Positions 31,281-43,326 of a stretch of 64,000 bases of DNA are shown piece by piece; the stretch's first letter is position 1, and every line of letters begins with the position of its first letter. The translations under genes were made by a program, and so were the position numbers. The stretch is from Spirodela intermedia (taxonomy: Eukaryota; Streptophyta; Magnoliopsida; Alismatales; Araceae), in assembly GCA_902729315.2 (NCBI GenBank), contig LR746265.1, positions 2,894,892-2,958,891 of the forward strand, written 5' to 3'. The notes under the pieces are model-generated. The model was given only the letters and a program-made list of their open reading frames with translations, was not told where the DNA came from and made no database searches.

Positions 31281-34200
31281 TCAGGAATCGGGGGCGATGA
31301 ATACCTTCTCGGTATTGAACAGGTCCTCAGCAATGGCCTCCCTTTGCTTCTGAATCTTCTCCTCCCTCACGTACTGAGCAATGTCTTTGTTGTCGTAGTC
31401 GAGCTCACTGGACGTCGAAAGCGGTGGTTATCAGGACCCAGCGGGATCAAAGATGAAAGGAAAGGAAGGAAGAATAGGTGTTTGGGTCTCACTGATAGGG
31501 TTCATTTGAGAATGGAATGAGGTTCCTGAAGGTGTTCCCGGATACAGTCTCTCTCTGTGGAACAATGGAGAGAACTGATTGAGGAAATAACCCAAATAGC
31601 ATGAACAGCATGAACATAAACCACCCTAACCCTAAAATATCAATCAGAGTTATGCCCACATAAAAGCAATTGAAGTGCAACGATAATGTGGTGGTGCTTC
31701 ACAATGGATGGCAGACACAGAGGTACCTTTCTAAAGCACTTGAAGTTGATCACTTTCTGCTCCGGTGCACACCCCACATAATCAGGCGCCACAACATCTC
31801 TGACTATTAGGGATTGGCTGTAAATAACATCTGACTTCTCATAATTTCCAGGTTCAGGCTCGTCATCTTTGCTCAGGTTGATGATGCGGCTATCTCCAAC
31901 TTTGGTGCTCGTGAACTCGGCTCTAACTGATGTGTCACGTTGCCAGCCCTGCATCCCTCCATCTTCTCGTTTATTAGCATTTTCAACTTTAGTAGCAGCA
32001 GAAACATGATCGGATGTCGCAGTGTCATTCTCCAAGTCTGATTCTGCTACAATGGTTTCATCGGTGGAGTGGGATGATGGAACAGAGACTGCGGTATTCC
32101 AGGTAAGAAGAATATTAATATCCCATGGACATCAGATGATATAAATATGGAATAAAAATAGAACTAAATGGGCAAATAAAAGTACACGAAGAATGAAGAT
32201 ACTCTCATTGTCGTATTTTGTTCTATGGTAAATGCTCATTATCGCTCATCACAATAATGGCATCACAACAGTCCTAAATCATCTATTATCTGAATATGAG
32301 ACCAAAAAACCTATTACCTGAGCTGGGCATGCTTCGTGCATACTTACATGAATGTTCCTCGAAGGCAGACGGTTCCAGATTTCCTGATAAAATAGCAGCA
32401 ACTAACTTGGCCTCCGTTATTCTGGGTAGAGATGTGAAGTGATTGAGGAACCCAAGTTCATTTGCTGACCCTTCAGGAATCACAAGAACCATCTGCTTGT
32501 TTCCTCCATCTGCAGGGTCCTAGATAAGGAATAAACCACACTAACAATTCAACTGTAGTCCCAGACAAAAAACCATCTGTTATTGCGATAACGATATACA
32601 AAAAACCCGATGTCATGAATAAACAGAACAAATTTCGGGGGTAAAACTTGAGAAATTTTCCAAGAACCATAATGAGGATTGTGAAAATCAAGATGAAGCG
32701 GGTAATTTCCCCATCTTCAACATGCACTGATATTTTAAATGGCTATTCCTTCTACAAGTTGAAGAGATACTAATGCAACCAAAGAAATACCGAGGGAAAC
32801 CCTGCGTTACCGGATACTAAACGTCTGCTTTTAACTTGGCTAACAAAATTCTACATTGATAAAGCTGATTCTCTATCAATTTATGCTTCTCAGAATGACT
32901 AGACAAGCCTTATGTCCGATTGGCTTCAATTAAAAACTTAGTATGGCTAAGCCACATTGGCCCTCTCCTATATAGTGAGTTAAGGCAAGGAAGAGATGAC
33001 TGTCTGGAGTATTAGAACGGCAAATTGGTGGGAGTGGAAAAGAAACAAAGAAAATGTATGATGACTACCAGAAGGAAATCAGTGAGAATTTGGAAGTACG
33101 TAAAAAGACCTAGCAAGGATCTTAGCAGAACCTTTATACTTGAAGAAAATTCCCGAACATGATGAACGTTTCCTCCAACAAGTTGTATTAACAAAGGCAA
33201 TTTGCTCCCAAATTTGTACTGCATTGATACGATATATGTAAGGAAAGGAAGTTGAGAAACTAGACTCTAGTACATCATGAACATTACCGGGTGCGACTGT
33301 GCCAAGACAAAGGCGTATCTTTGCAGACAGTTCTCTCGAGCTGCAGGTTCAACGACTTTAACAGGCTTTCCATCAAGCATCAAGCTTGGCAAATGGCTAG
33401 CATATTAAGCAAAATTAAAAATTGTCACTTTTAAGTTCGAAACATAGTTGATGCATGAAAAGATGTAGACTAAGATACGATGTTACGAATTATGAACTAT
33501 TCTAAAAGCAGACTCTTACTTGGCAAAGCTTGGAAGTTCGGTACGGATGTTTTTCTCTCCAAGATTCTGAAAGAGGGCATGAGTGAGTAACGCAGAAAAT
33601 TCTCGAGATTATCTCAATGTAAAAACACGAAATGCAGGTATAGAATAGCACATCGACGAGGTGAAGTTACTACTCAGTTAACGATGTCAATGTAATTTCT
33701 TTTTCACAGAAAAAGATGTCTCAAATTAGGCAATGACGTAATATGCATGAAGTGTGAAGTAGAAATGGCAAGATTCTCATTTATGACCAAAATGCTCCTG
33801 AAGAATTGTAAGTCATAGTCATTGTTTATTAAGACCACTGGACAACAGCATCAGTCTATTAGCTATTGAATACAGTGCCCAGACCACAATGAGATAATCA
33901 AAGAAAGTACTTAAGAGAGCATTCACCAAGAGTAAAATAGCAAGAAGAAAGGGGGGCTAATAAAATCACTGTTCATGTAAATCTGACGATCATATGTTAA
34001 ACTTTACAATTTTCTTGGAACTACACACATTATAGGAAACTAAACAGTGTAAATTAGACGCATTAATGATGGGGATAGGAGTACATATGTCAAAAAGAAA
34101 GATATGCAGAAGGCGGTAAAACACTTCGGAAATGAATTGGAAGAGAGCTTAGGCGGTGACCTAAGGTAGATCGAATGGGTTTGAACATTAACACCCAACC

Positions 34201-35707
34201 TGACATTGAAACATTACAGAATTACATTCTGTTCGGCGGTTTACCTACGATTTGAGTTTTATTACAAACTAATAACCTATAGGATCTTGTCGAGTTATAG
34301 CATAACCAGTTTTAAGGAGATCAACATGTGGGAGTACGGTGTTTGTTTCCCAGATAGTAAACTCACCCTGGTGCGAAATTTCTGGGAGTACAAGTAGCTT
34401 TTATCCTGAGACTTGTTAACTAGGGTTCAGTATATTTAAAAGCGCAGCTGCTTTCTAAAATTATATAACTCTTTCTCTAAACACAGAACTCCGCATGACT
34501 ATGGGTGTCTGGATAATTCAAACAGCATAAAATGTCTGAATAAAGAGCATCTGCATTTAATCTCATCTTCTCCAATCATCCATTTTCTTCATTGCCACCA
34601 ACATGTCATGGGACAGTTTTGACTCTGGGACTACAAATACGAACTTCATTATAAAATCTAACAAGATGCCAGGTTTGTAAAAAGGTATAATAGTTACAGT
34701 CATTATCAAAAAAAAGCAAGCGATTTGCACGTGTGATGCTTTTAAAATCTAAAACATAGATGTCATACTTGACTATAAGGCTTAATATCCGTTTGATTGC
34801 AACACATTACACGATCCACAACGTGCAATGGGAACTGTCCATGAAAACGTACAATGTACCATAGGGGCTCAGAGTAAAAGGACAGGAGGATAACGAACAA
34901 TTTCAGGTGCATGGAGTTAGATATTTACAAGGGAGAGATGGAAATGGACGCAATTCTGTGAGTAAATATGTAGGCACAAACATAAAATTCGCATTAAGAA
35001 CAAACGAATTTGTCACAGAAAAAACCATGACACCAAATTACAGGTTTCATTACATATTTGTTGTCCAAGATAAAAAGCACAAGGTAAAAAACCTCATTCG
35101 GTACAAAAATGAATGAAATATTGGGGAGATTGATTCATTAGCATCTTAATATACCTTGATTTCTGAAATGCCAAAAAAAGAGAACCTCGTTCAAAATGGA
35201 TTCAATTTTAAAATATTCTAGATGGCGGCCATTGACATATCCTCTTTAACTAACTGTAAAGTATAACGATGATAAACAACAATGGAAGGAAAATGATACC
35301 ATAAGCCAAGTGCCACGGATGACAGGTTTTCGTTCTACTATTGCACCGATAAGATCGGCCATTACTGGTGTTGATTCCTCAACTATCACGTGCGTACACT
35401 GAGGGCTGTAGTGATGAGTAAGGATTGAACCTAAACAAAACTATTCAATTCCTGGATAAATAAAGTTATTGAACAAAGCAACTAAGACATTCCATCACAT
35501 GAGAAGTCAAGAAATAAGAAAGGAAAGCGATAAGTAAATAACTCGTGGGAAAAAACAGTTACATATGGGACGCACGCACAAAACATCAGGCTTTTCACTG
35601 AGAAGTTCTTGAAAAAAAAATTGGTTCGTCGCTGAGAAGCTGAAGACAAACAGGGGAACGATTCTATCTACGCAATCAAGTTATAAGAATTCTGGTTGGA
35701 GAGGGGA

Positions 35708-35743
<36 letters not shown>

Positions 35744-38073
35744 TGGAACCCAACAAGTTCATCTGCCATCTATGTGCTTTAATGTTAGAACGAAAGGAAA
35801 GATGAAGATGGTAGATGAGCATAAATCGGAGTTTTCGCCTCTTCATCTAATCCATTATTTTTTATTTTATTTTATGGAGTCTCATTGACGCTGGAAAAAA
35901 ACTAATAAGACTTCAAATTTTCCATGAATCCCTCACAGGGATGATTTCGCTAAACTATATTTTCAGTGTATTTGACTTCATGAGAGCAAGACTGTGGACA
36001 GAATTCAATAACAATTTCAACAATTGAAGTTTTACTCAGTACCGAAACAACTTAAAAGATAATATTAGAGTTTCGTGAACAGAACTATTATGAATATAGA
36101 TAAATAAAATGCGAAAATTTTTCATTCATTTTTACTCCATGAGATGTAAATGTCAAATATTTTATTCATATTCCCCTCCGTTTATCAGTCAATCTGTCAT
36201 GTTTTTTTCTGATCTGTATTGTTCAGGTAATCACATTTTGATAAGATGACGGTAGAACTTCTAAATTTTTTTAGAATTAATTGAAAACAAAAAGGATAAA
36301 CGAAGTTTTTCAGGATCATGATCGCAAGTCACCTTTCCTTCATGCACATGAAGATCACAATCTGTCAGGTAATTTGATACTTCTGTTTTCAATTAAAAGC
36401 CATCCTTTGGAAGGAAAAACATGTACATGTAAAAGCATGCAACTTTTCATTCGTTTTCCCTGAAACTCTAAAACTTACAAAAATTAGACAAGCCAAATCA
36501 AAGGGCGCACAGATGTTAAAGAGATAATTGTAAAGTTAGAAAGCCAACTGGTCAATAAAAGAATAAACGAACTAAAATATCACACAATCAACATTCTTAG
36601 TCTTTGTAACCATGAAAGAATAAGGAGATCACACCAACCAATTGATGAAGCAGCTTCTTCAAAGGAGGGATTTGCTTCAAGTGACCTTGGATCGACAAAA
36701 GCTATGAAAGGGATAAGGCAGAACCTGAAAAATAGTTCAATTTATTTACAATCAAGAATCTAACAGCCTCCAATTGCTTCCAGTGCTTAGCATATAAATG
36801 AAAAGGAAGAAAATATAATTTCTAAAAGGCGAGGCACAGTTGTACCAGGGGTCATTATCTGAAAGTCTACCTTGATGCAAAATAACAACATAAGGGAATT
36901 CTTAGAATACCTGAAAGTTGCATTACCCGTTCCAAATGACAGCAAGTCCCCGTCTTTCAGAAGTGCTTCCTTATTTGGAAAGGTGTTTACAGGTTGGCTT
37001 CCAGATTCTTTGTTTATAAAGGTGCCAAATTTAGAGTGATCCCTGATACGAGCATATGGGCGGTCGGTGGAAGATCTATTACGTGAGGAATCCCGAGGAT
37101 GCATAGCATCAATAATAATCTCAGCATGAACACGAGAAACAGCTCTGTCCGTTTGGATAATTACATCACAATCTACAAAAAATAACAGCAGTTAGCTGGC
37201 AGAATGCTGCACAGTGTGATACAAAAAGGAGCGACATGAGAAGAGTAGGATTATTTGCATGAAAAATGATCTACTAATTAACGGAAAAGAATTGGATCCA
37301 ACCCCGGGTAGAGCGAGTAAATGATAGGATCTGGGAATTAGCACATATGAGCAAAGCGCAGCAAAGAACACAACACTTCATAGCTCAAACAAAGGAGTAT
37401 TAACATAAATGAAAAAAAAATGGAGGTATAAGAGAAGACCAGAGTTTGGATGTCTTCATTATGATCCTCTTCTCCGTGAAAAGCACAGCGAGAGATAAAT
37501 TCCAATGAAGTTTATGACTGCTTAGAGTCATCTCCAAATAACATTAAGATTGAACTCTTCCCCTCAAACAAAAGTAACAGCGAAGAATCTACAGATAGTA
37601 AAAAAACAGCTCGAAATTGAGCTACTTCAGATACTTGGCTTTCCGTTTCATATAGTCATAGGTCGAAGTGTCAGAAGATGAGAATTTCGCAAAGTTACTC
37701 ACAGACAATGAGCCCTTAAAAACAGCAGCAATACGTCACCAGAAGAATGCCCGTCCCTTTTGCTAGAGTTATACTGAGGACGATAAGAATTTTAATACGA
37801 AAGAATCAATTATACGTACCTTTCCGCCCAACCTTATAAGCCCCTTTCGAGAAAATATAGTACTCTTGGGCACCTGCATCCACGACGCCGACGAGCAGAA
37901 AACAAAAGGAACTATTAAGGGAAACGAAAATCGACCTTGAAAAAAAGATGCTTCAGAAGGGAAGAATAAAAATCCCATCTACAGTCGCAGGCAAGCACTT
38001 AAAGGAAGAAATGGCGATGCAGAACGAAGAGAAAACCTGGAAGAGACTCGAGAGGAAAAAGCCCCCAAACCAT
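31281..38073 (-). CDS. NBS1: NBS1 (nibrin), MRN complex subunit, 11 exons
   Basis: NBS1 acts with MRE11 and RAD50 at DNA double-strand breaks and signals through ATM. Exons: 38037-38073, 37820-37873, 36911-37172, 36639-36724, 35300-35430, 33520-33566, 33288-33396, 32318-32519, 31727-32088, 31493-31554, 31281-31407. All borders are GT-AG and in frame, giving 492 residues. The protein opens with MVWGLFP. The FHA domain (about 22-117) keeps VGRK (28-29 Gly-Arg) and SRVH (43-46), the phosphopeptide-binding residues. A BRCT-type region follows (SILTHHYSPQCTHVIVEE to VIRGTWLM). The middle is poorly conserved, as usual. The C-terminus has LDYDNKDIAQYVREEKIQKQ, the likely MRE11-binding part, and REAIAEDLF, resembling the ATM-binding end of animal NBS1. 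Introns up to 1.7 kb hold no recognised gene. Confidence 0.93.
35711..35739. repeat. GA microsatellite in an NBS1 intron
   Basis: A GA dinucleotide run of about 29 bp in the intron between exons 4 and 5. Confidence 0.95.
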
Positions 38074-38204
38074 CTCTTGGCTCGATATCGTTCGCTGATG
38101 CTGTGGTGGCAGTCGATAGGCGGCTCCGGAGTCCGAGGACTTCGAAATGACAATTTAAACGAGGGCGTCCGGAGTACCACCGAGTAGACTCCGGCGAACC
38201 CAGA

Positions 38205-38228
38205 CACGTGCCGCAGAAAGCGCACGTG
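38205..38228. promoter_or_regulatory. Pair of G-boxes upstream of NBS1
   Basis: CACGTG at 38205-38210 and again at 38223-38228, with start positions 18 bp apart. These are consensus bHLH/bZIP sites. They lie between the E2F-type site and the NBS1 start. Confidence 0.5.
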
Positions 38229-38245
38229 TTTCGGCACTCCCAGTC

Positions 38246-38254
38246 TTTCCCGCC
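38246..38254. promoter_or_regulatory. E2F-type site upstream of NBS1
   Basis: TTTCCCGCC fits the E2F consensus (TTTSSCGC) and lies about 173 bp upstream of the NBS1 ATG. S-phase and DNA-repair genes in plants commonly carry such sites. Binding is inferred. Confidence 0.5.
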
Positions 38255-39476
38255 ATGAGAGTCTCGCTCCTCTGCGCTAACGTCCTCCTCCATCTCTGTT
38301 TACTTCTCTTCAATGGCAGCGACTCCAGCCCGCCCCCTCGCCTTGCCTCCCAGATCCTTCCTTCCCCCCACCAAACAATGCCGACGGCCGCAGCTTTGAG
38401 ATGTCGATGGATCATGTGAGGTCAACGGCCTCTTGGACGTCTTCACCCTCCTTGCAGAGTTAAACCCCCGCCTTCTCGTTTCCCTCATCGAGGTTGTGAG
38501 GTTGCAGGTAACTTCCGATGATTTTCTTCTGGACATTGTATGTGTAATATGTTGGATCTAATCATTTTGTTCGCTCTTATTTTATTATCGTTCTTGCTGA
38601 ATCTCCATGAGGAAGACCTTCCATCATAATATTCTTACCACGCCACGAACGACACCAGTCCTGTTCACGCTTGCCCTCTCTATCCTCCGAGTTGACTTCA
38701 AGTGAGATCGCAGAAACGCTCGTAGAGATGTCGGGGGTTGTCGCAGAGAACACTGCAGGAGAACGCCTGAAGGAATCAGGAGTTAGCGAAGGAGAAAAGA
38801 AAGGCGGATGGAAGAGATAATGGTTTGTTTCAAATTTCAGAAGGATTCCGATCAAAGGGGAAGCTCAACACGACGTTCAAGAACAGAAGCTGCAAATGAA
38901 AAGCCAATCCCGCATCAGAGGATCCAGTAACAAGGCTGGAGAAGGGGCAGTGGTGATCCTCTGAGCCACTCTACCCCGTGGCTGGGTTCCTTCATTTTCT
39001 ACCTATTGATTCGAGTTTGATTTATTTAGTATCTATACATACATGGAATTGCCCTTTCCAAAGTCTATATGCTGAAATCATGGGCCCTGGCGTTCGAAGG
39101 TTTTCATCCGCTGAATGAAGAAGACATAGAGAGATCCTCTGAACGTCTTCCACTCGCCGTCACAGAATTTGTTGGTTGAGGCAGGTTCAGGACGAGCACC
39201 TTGTCCTTGAGTTTCAGTAATATATTTATTCATTTCTTAAACAAGATGTGAGATGATTTCTGAAACATATCCTGCCCATCCCAGACGATACTGGAGAAAT
39301 GAAACAGATCTCGGAATGGCTCAGAAATCTTCATCTTTTCTCAGAAACCATCGGTGGGAGCTCTCAATGAGCCGACCGGAGAGATTTGCCCGGGATGGGA
39401 ATGCGCAGAGAACTTGCCTCTCTGCTGCCATCTCGATATCTTCATTATGTGGTGGCTGCAAGTTACCGGAAGGAAC
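38255..39476. other. Intergenic region between NBS1 and the PPR cluster
   Basis: About 1.2 kb without a supported gene. The right part should be the 3' flank of the minus-strand PPR gene. Short open frames occur on both strands, none with a domain. Confidence 0.5.
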
Positions 39477-41030
39477 TTACTGTCTATCGACCATACTGCT
39501 CCCCGCAATCTTCATCACCCCTCTCTCTTTCAAGAGATTTCGGACCGTGACTACATCATCCCACCTTCTGGCGGCCGCATATATATTCGATAACAGAGCA
39601 TATCTCCCCCCATGGTTGGGCTCCATCTCAATGAGCTTCTTCCCCAGTTGCTCGCCGAGCTTGTCGTCGCCATGAAGTTTGCATGCGCCAGCCAGAGCAC
39701 CCAACAGTCCAGCATGCGGCTCAAATGGCATCCCTTCCACGAGAGCTTGCGCCTCCTCGATGAGCCCCGCCCTGCCGAGCAGATCGACCATGCAGCCGTA
39801 GTGTTCCGGAAGAGGCCTGATCCCGCACCCTCTGGTCATCAGCTCGAACAGCTTCTGGCCCTCGTCGACCAAGCCAGTGTGGCTACAGGCGGCGAGAACC
39901 CCCAGGAAGCTTATGGCGTTCGGCGGTTGACCCAACATGAGCATCTTCCAGAAGAGAATCAACGTCTGCCTCCCGTGCCCGTTCATGGCCAAACCTGCTA
40001 TGATAGCGTTCCAGGAGTAAATGTTTCGGTAGGGCATCGCGTCGAACGTTGCGAGGGCCCTGGAGATGTCTCCGCACTTGCCGTACATATCGACGAGCGC
40101 GGTCCAGAGGGTGACGTTGGGCTCGATACCGTATTCTTCTATGCAACGGTGAACCCACTCGCCTTCTTCCAGCGCTCGCAGCTGCGCGCATGCGGACACT
40201 GCACTGACAAGCCCAGGCTCGTTCGGCCTAGCGCCGGCCCCAACCATCTCCTTGAAGATGGCGAGTGCCTCTTTGCAGAGCCCTGACTGGGCGTATCCCG
40301 AGATCAGCGCTCCCCATGAGGCCGCATTCCTGTCCGGCATAACGTCGAACAAGTGCCGCGCTTCAGCTGTTCTCCTTCCCCGCGCGTACCCGGCGATCAT
40401 CGCATTCCAGGAGACCAGGTTCTTGGAGGGCATCCGATCGAAGAACCAGCGCGCGAGGTCTATGGATCCAGAGTTTAGGACCACGTCGGCGGCGTAGGCG
40501 CACAGGTCGAACAGTCGGCGAGCGGAGCTCATGTCGCCGCATGAAGAGTACATTGCGATGCCGTTGTTGGCCACAAAGACGTCGGAATCGAAGCCGAACT
40601 TCACAACATGGCAGTGGATTGCCCTCCCCAGCTCAACGGAGGACAGAAGGGAGCAGCACCGGATCAGGAAAGGGAAAGTGAATTTGTCCGGCGAGATCCC
40701 AAGGCGGAGCATCCGGGGGTAAAGGCGCGCGCCCTCGGCCGGCTCGGCGCTGCGGGAGAAGCCCCTGATCATGGAGTTGTGCATGGAGGCTGTTGGCCGC
40801 TCGACGACGGTGAAGATGGACTTGGCGTAGCGGAGATCGCCATGGCTCGAGACGGCACAGAAGGCCAACAGCCTAGAGACGGTGAAGAGGTCTTTGGCCC
40901 GCCCGCTGGTTATGACGTGTGCGTGACCCACCCTCAGCTCCAACATGGACTGAAAAGCGGCTAGGGATTGGGAGAGGTCCGGGTGGTGGAGAAGCTCCAG
41001 CTTTGCGGCTAGCCGACCGCCGGCCGCCAT
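39477..41030 (-). CDS. Pentatricopeptide repeat protein, PLS-E type, short
   Basis: A single-exon gene for a 517-residue organelle RNA-binding protein. PLS repeats are clear (TASMHNSMIRGFSRS, KNLVSWNAMIAGYARG, ASWGALISGYAQSG, LWTALVDMYGKCGD, SWNAIIAGLAMNGHG). They lead into an E region (LLGALAGACKLHGDDK, GRYALLSNIYAAARRWDDV) that ends at MKIAGSSMVDRQ, before the usual E+ block. There is no DYW domain. One S-type repeat looks shortened: ADVVLNSGSIDLARW lacks about ten residues that normally form the WN-x-L-x-GY-V-K part of the motif (near 40470-40490). The gene shares a 109-bp intergenic region with the plus-strand PPR gene at 41140, to which it is related in type but not a recent copy. Confidence 0.88.
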   Translation of the reverse strand: MAAGGRLAAKLELLHHPDLSQSLAAFQSMLELRVGHAHVITSGRAKDLFTVSRLLAFCAVSSHGDLRYAKSIFTVVERPTASMHNSMIRGFSRSAEPAEGARLYPRMLRLGISPDKFTFPFLIRCCSLLSSVELGRAIHCHVVKFGFDSDVFVANNGIAMYSSCGDMSSARRLFDLCAYAADVVLNSGSIDLARWFFDRMPSKNLVSWNAMIAGYARGRRTAEARHLFDVMPDRNAASWGALISGYAQSGLCKEALAIFKEMVGAGARPNEPGLVSAVSACAQLRALEEGEWVHRCIEEYGIEPNVTLWTALVDMYGKCGDISRALATFDAMPYRNIYSWNAIIAGLAMNGHGRQTLILFWKMLMLGQPPNAISFLGVLAACSHTGLVDEGQKLFELMTRGCGIRPLPEHYGCMVDLLGRAGLIEEAQALVEGMPFEPHAGLLGALAGACKLHGDDKLGEQLGKKLIEMEPNHGGRYALLSNIYAAARRWDDVVTVRNLLKERGVMKIAGSSMVDRQ

Positions 41031-41139
41031 CTCTCCGTAGTTGTCAGCTTCTCTGCAACTCAGCTTCAGGATCTAACAGGACTGTGGCTCCCAAGAAGAA
41101 GCGCAGCCAGCCGTCGGGCCGAGTACAGGATTGCGGCGC
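41031..41139. promoter_or_regulatory. Shared intergenic region of two divergent PPR genes
   Basis: Only 109 bp separate the ATG of the minus-strand PPR gene (41030) from the ATG of the plus-strand PPR gene (41140). It must contain both leaders and at least the proximal promoter of each gene. I see no TATA box. Confidence 0.6.
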
Positions 41140-43271
41140 ATGAGAGCTGGCCCGCACGCGGCGCTGAGTTGCTCCTCAGCGGAGCACCCTTTGCATGCGC
41201 TGCTCAAATCATGCAGGAGCATCAGGCAGCTCAAGGAGGCCCACGCTCACGTCATAAAGGAAGACCCGTTGCCCTTCGACGGCTCCGCCGCCAGCTTCCT
41301 GCTCTCGGCATACGCGGTCTCTCCCCATGGGAACGTTGATTACGCCCTGTCGATCTTCGGCCGTGTTCAAAAGCAAAGCATCTTCCTATGGAACTCCGTC
41401 ATACGAGGGCTCTCTACGGGCAGGAAGCCGGAGGATGCCGTGCTCTTCTTCGCCGACATGCTCCGGGGGGGATTGCGGCCGAACAACTACACCTTCCCGT
41501 TCCTGATCAAAGCTTGCACGGAGGCCTCTCTGATCCGATGCGGAGTCTCCGTCCACAGTCTCGTCGTCAAGAACGGGCTAGAGTCGGATACCTACATACG
41601 GAGTACTCTGATTCGCCTCTACGGGGGCGGCAAGGACCTGGGCGGTGCGCGAAAGCTGTTCGACGAATGTTCCGACGGAGACGTGGTCTCTTGGAATTCC
41701 ATGATCGACGGGTACGTCAAATGCGGAGAGCTCGACCTTGCGCGCTCCGTCTTCGACAGGATGATCTCCAGGGATATCATCTCCTGGAACACGATAATCA
41801 ATGGCTATGGCCTCCTCGGAGATCTGAGGGAGGCCCGGAATCTGTTCGAGCAAATGCCGCGCCGCAACGTGGTCTCCTGGAACTCCATCCTCGCCGGTCA
41901 CGCCAAGTGTGGTGACGTCGACGGCGCTCGCAAGATATTCGGGGAGATGCCTCAGAGGGATGTCGTGTCCTGGAACGCGATGCTGGCTTGCTACGCGCAA
42001 AGCGGGCGGCCCGGTGAAGCCCTCGAGCTCTTCAACCTGATGCGCCGTGAGAAGGTAAAGCCGACCGACGCGACGATCGTCAGCCTGCTCTCGGCGTGCG
42101 TCCACCTGGGAGCGCTGGAGCAGGGACAGGTCATTGAAGCCTACATGAGAGACAACGGCATAGATATCAACACCATCCTGGGCACCGCTCTCGTCGACAT
42201 GTACGGCAAATGTGGGGACATCCGGCGCGCGGAGGAGATCTTTCGAGCTCTCGAGCAAAAGGACGTGCTCGCGTGGAACACCATCATCGCCGGCATGTCT
42301 ATGCACGGGCATGCACGCGAAGCACTCGGGGTTTTCGAGGAGATGGCGGCGAACGGCCCCGCGCCAGATGATATCACCTTTGTTGCAGTCCTCAGCGCGT
42401 GTAGCCACTCGGGCATGGTGGACAGGGGCCGACAGCTGCTGAACTTAATGGAGACGACCTACGGGATCGACCCGAAGGTGGAGCACTACGGATGCCTCAT
42501 CGACCTTCTTGCTCGAGCAGGGTTGCTGGAAGAAGCTCTGGATGTGATAGGGAGCATGCCGATGGCGCCCAATCCCGAAGCCTGGGGAGCGTTACTCGGA
42601 GGGTGCAGGATCCACGGGAACGTCGATGTAGGGGAGGCCGCAGGGAGGCGCCTTCTCAAGCTTCAGCCCGAGCACAGTGGTCGGTAAGTAGCGGAAAAAG
42701 CCGCCGGTGCTGTCCTCCTCCCCCTCCTTTGGTTCTGACTGTGGGACCTCCCATTCTCGACAGTTATGTCTTGCTGTCGAACATATATGCGGCTGCGAGG
42801 AGATGGGACGAGGCCAGAAAGGTGAGGCAGCTGATGGATGCGAGAGGCGTGGTGAAGTCCCCTGGCGTGAGCATGTTGGAATCGGACGGTGTGGTGCACC
42901 AGTTTGTGGTCAGCGATCGGTCGCACCCAGAGGCTGATGCCATCCGCGAGAAGCTCTCGGAGATGTGCAGAAGGCTGAAGGTCGAGGTCGGGTACTCCCC
43001 CCACACCGATCAGGTGATGTTCGACGTAGAAGAGGAGGAGAAGGAGCACGCGCTGGTCGTCCACAGTGAGAAGCTGGCCGTCGCGTTCGGCTTGCTGGTC
43101 GTGAAACCAGGCGCCGCCATCAGGGTGGTGAAGAACCTCCGGATCTGCGGAGATTGCCATCACTTCATGAAGCTCGTCTCCAGTGTCTATGGCCGAGAGA
43201 TAATTATGAGGGACCGGAATCGCTTCCACCGGTTCTCCAGCGGGAGATGCTCTTGTGTGGACTATTGGTGA
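41140..43271 (+). CDS. Pentatricopeptide repeat protein, PLS-DYW type, 2 exons
   Basis: An organelle RNA-editing factor with its own cytidine-deaminase-like domain. Exon 1 (41140-42683) and exon 2 (42764-43271) are joined by an 80-bp GT-AG intron that splits an Arg codon within HSGRYVLLSNIY, giving 683 residues. Many PLS repeats carry phrases such as DVVSWNSMIDGYVKCGE, NVVSWNSILAGHAKCGD and DVVSWNAMLACYAQSG. The E/E+ region follows (GALLGGCRIHGNVD, KSPGVSMLESDGVVHQF). The DYW domain is complete: HSEKLAVAFGLL supplies the HxE zinc and catalytic residues, RICGDCHHFMKL the CxxCH, and the protein ends in CSCVDYW. I chose ATG 41140; there is no upstream in-frame ATG nearby. It converges on the next PPR gene with 55 bp between stops. 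Confidence 0.92.
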
Positions 43272-43326
43272 AGTTTCAATGGAGGACGAGACGAGCTGCT
43301 AATTGAAGGAGATTCATGAATCAGGT

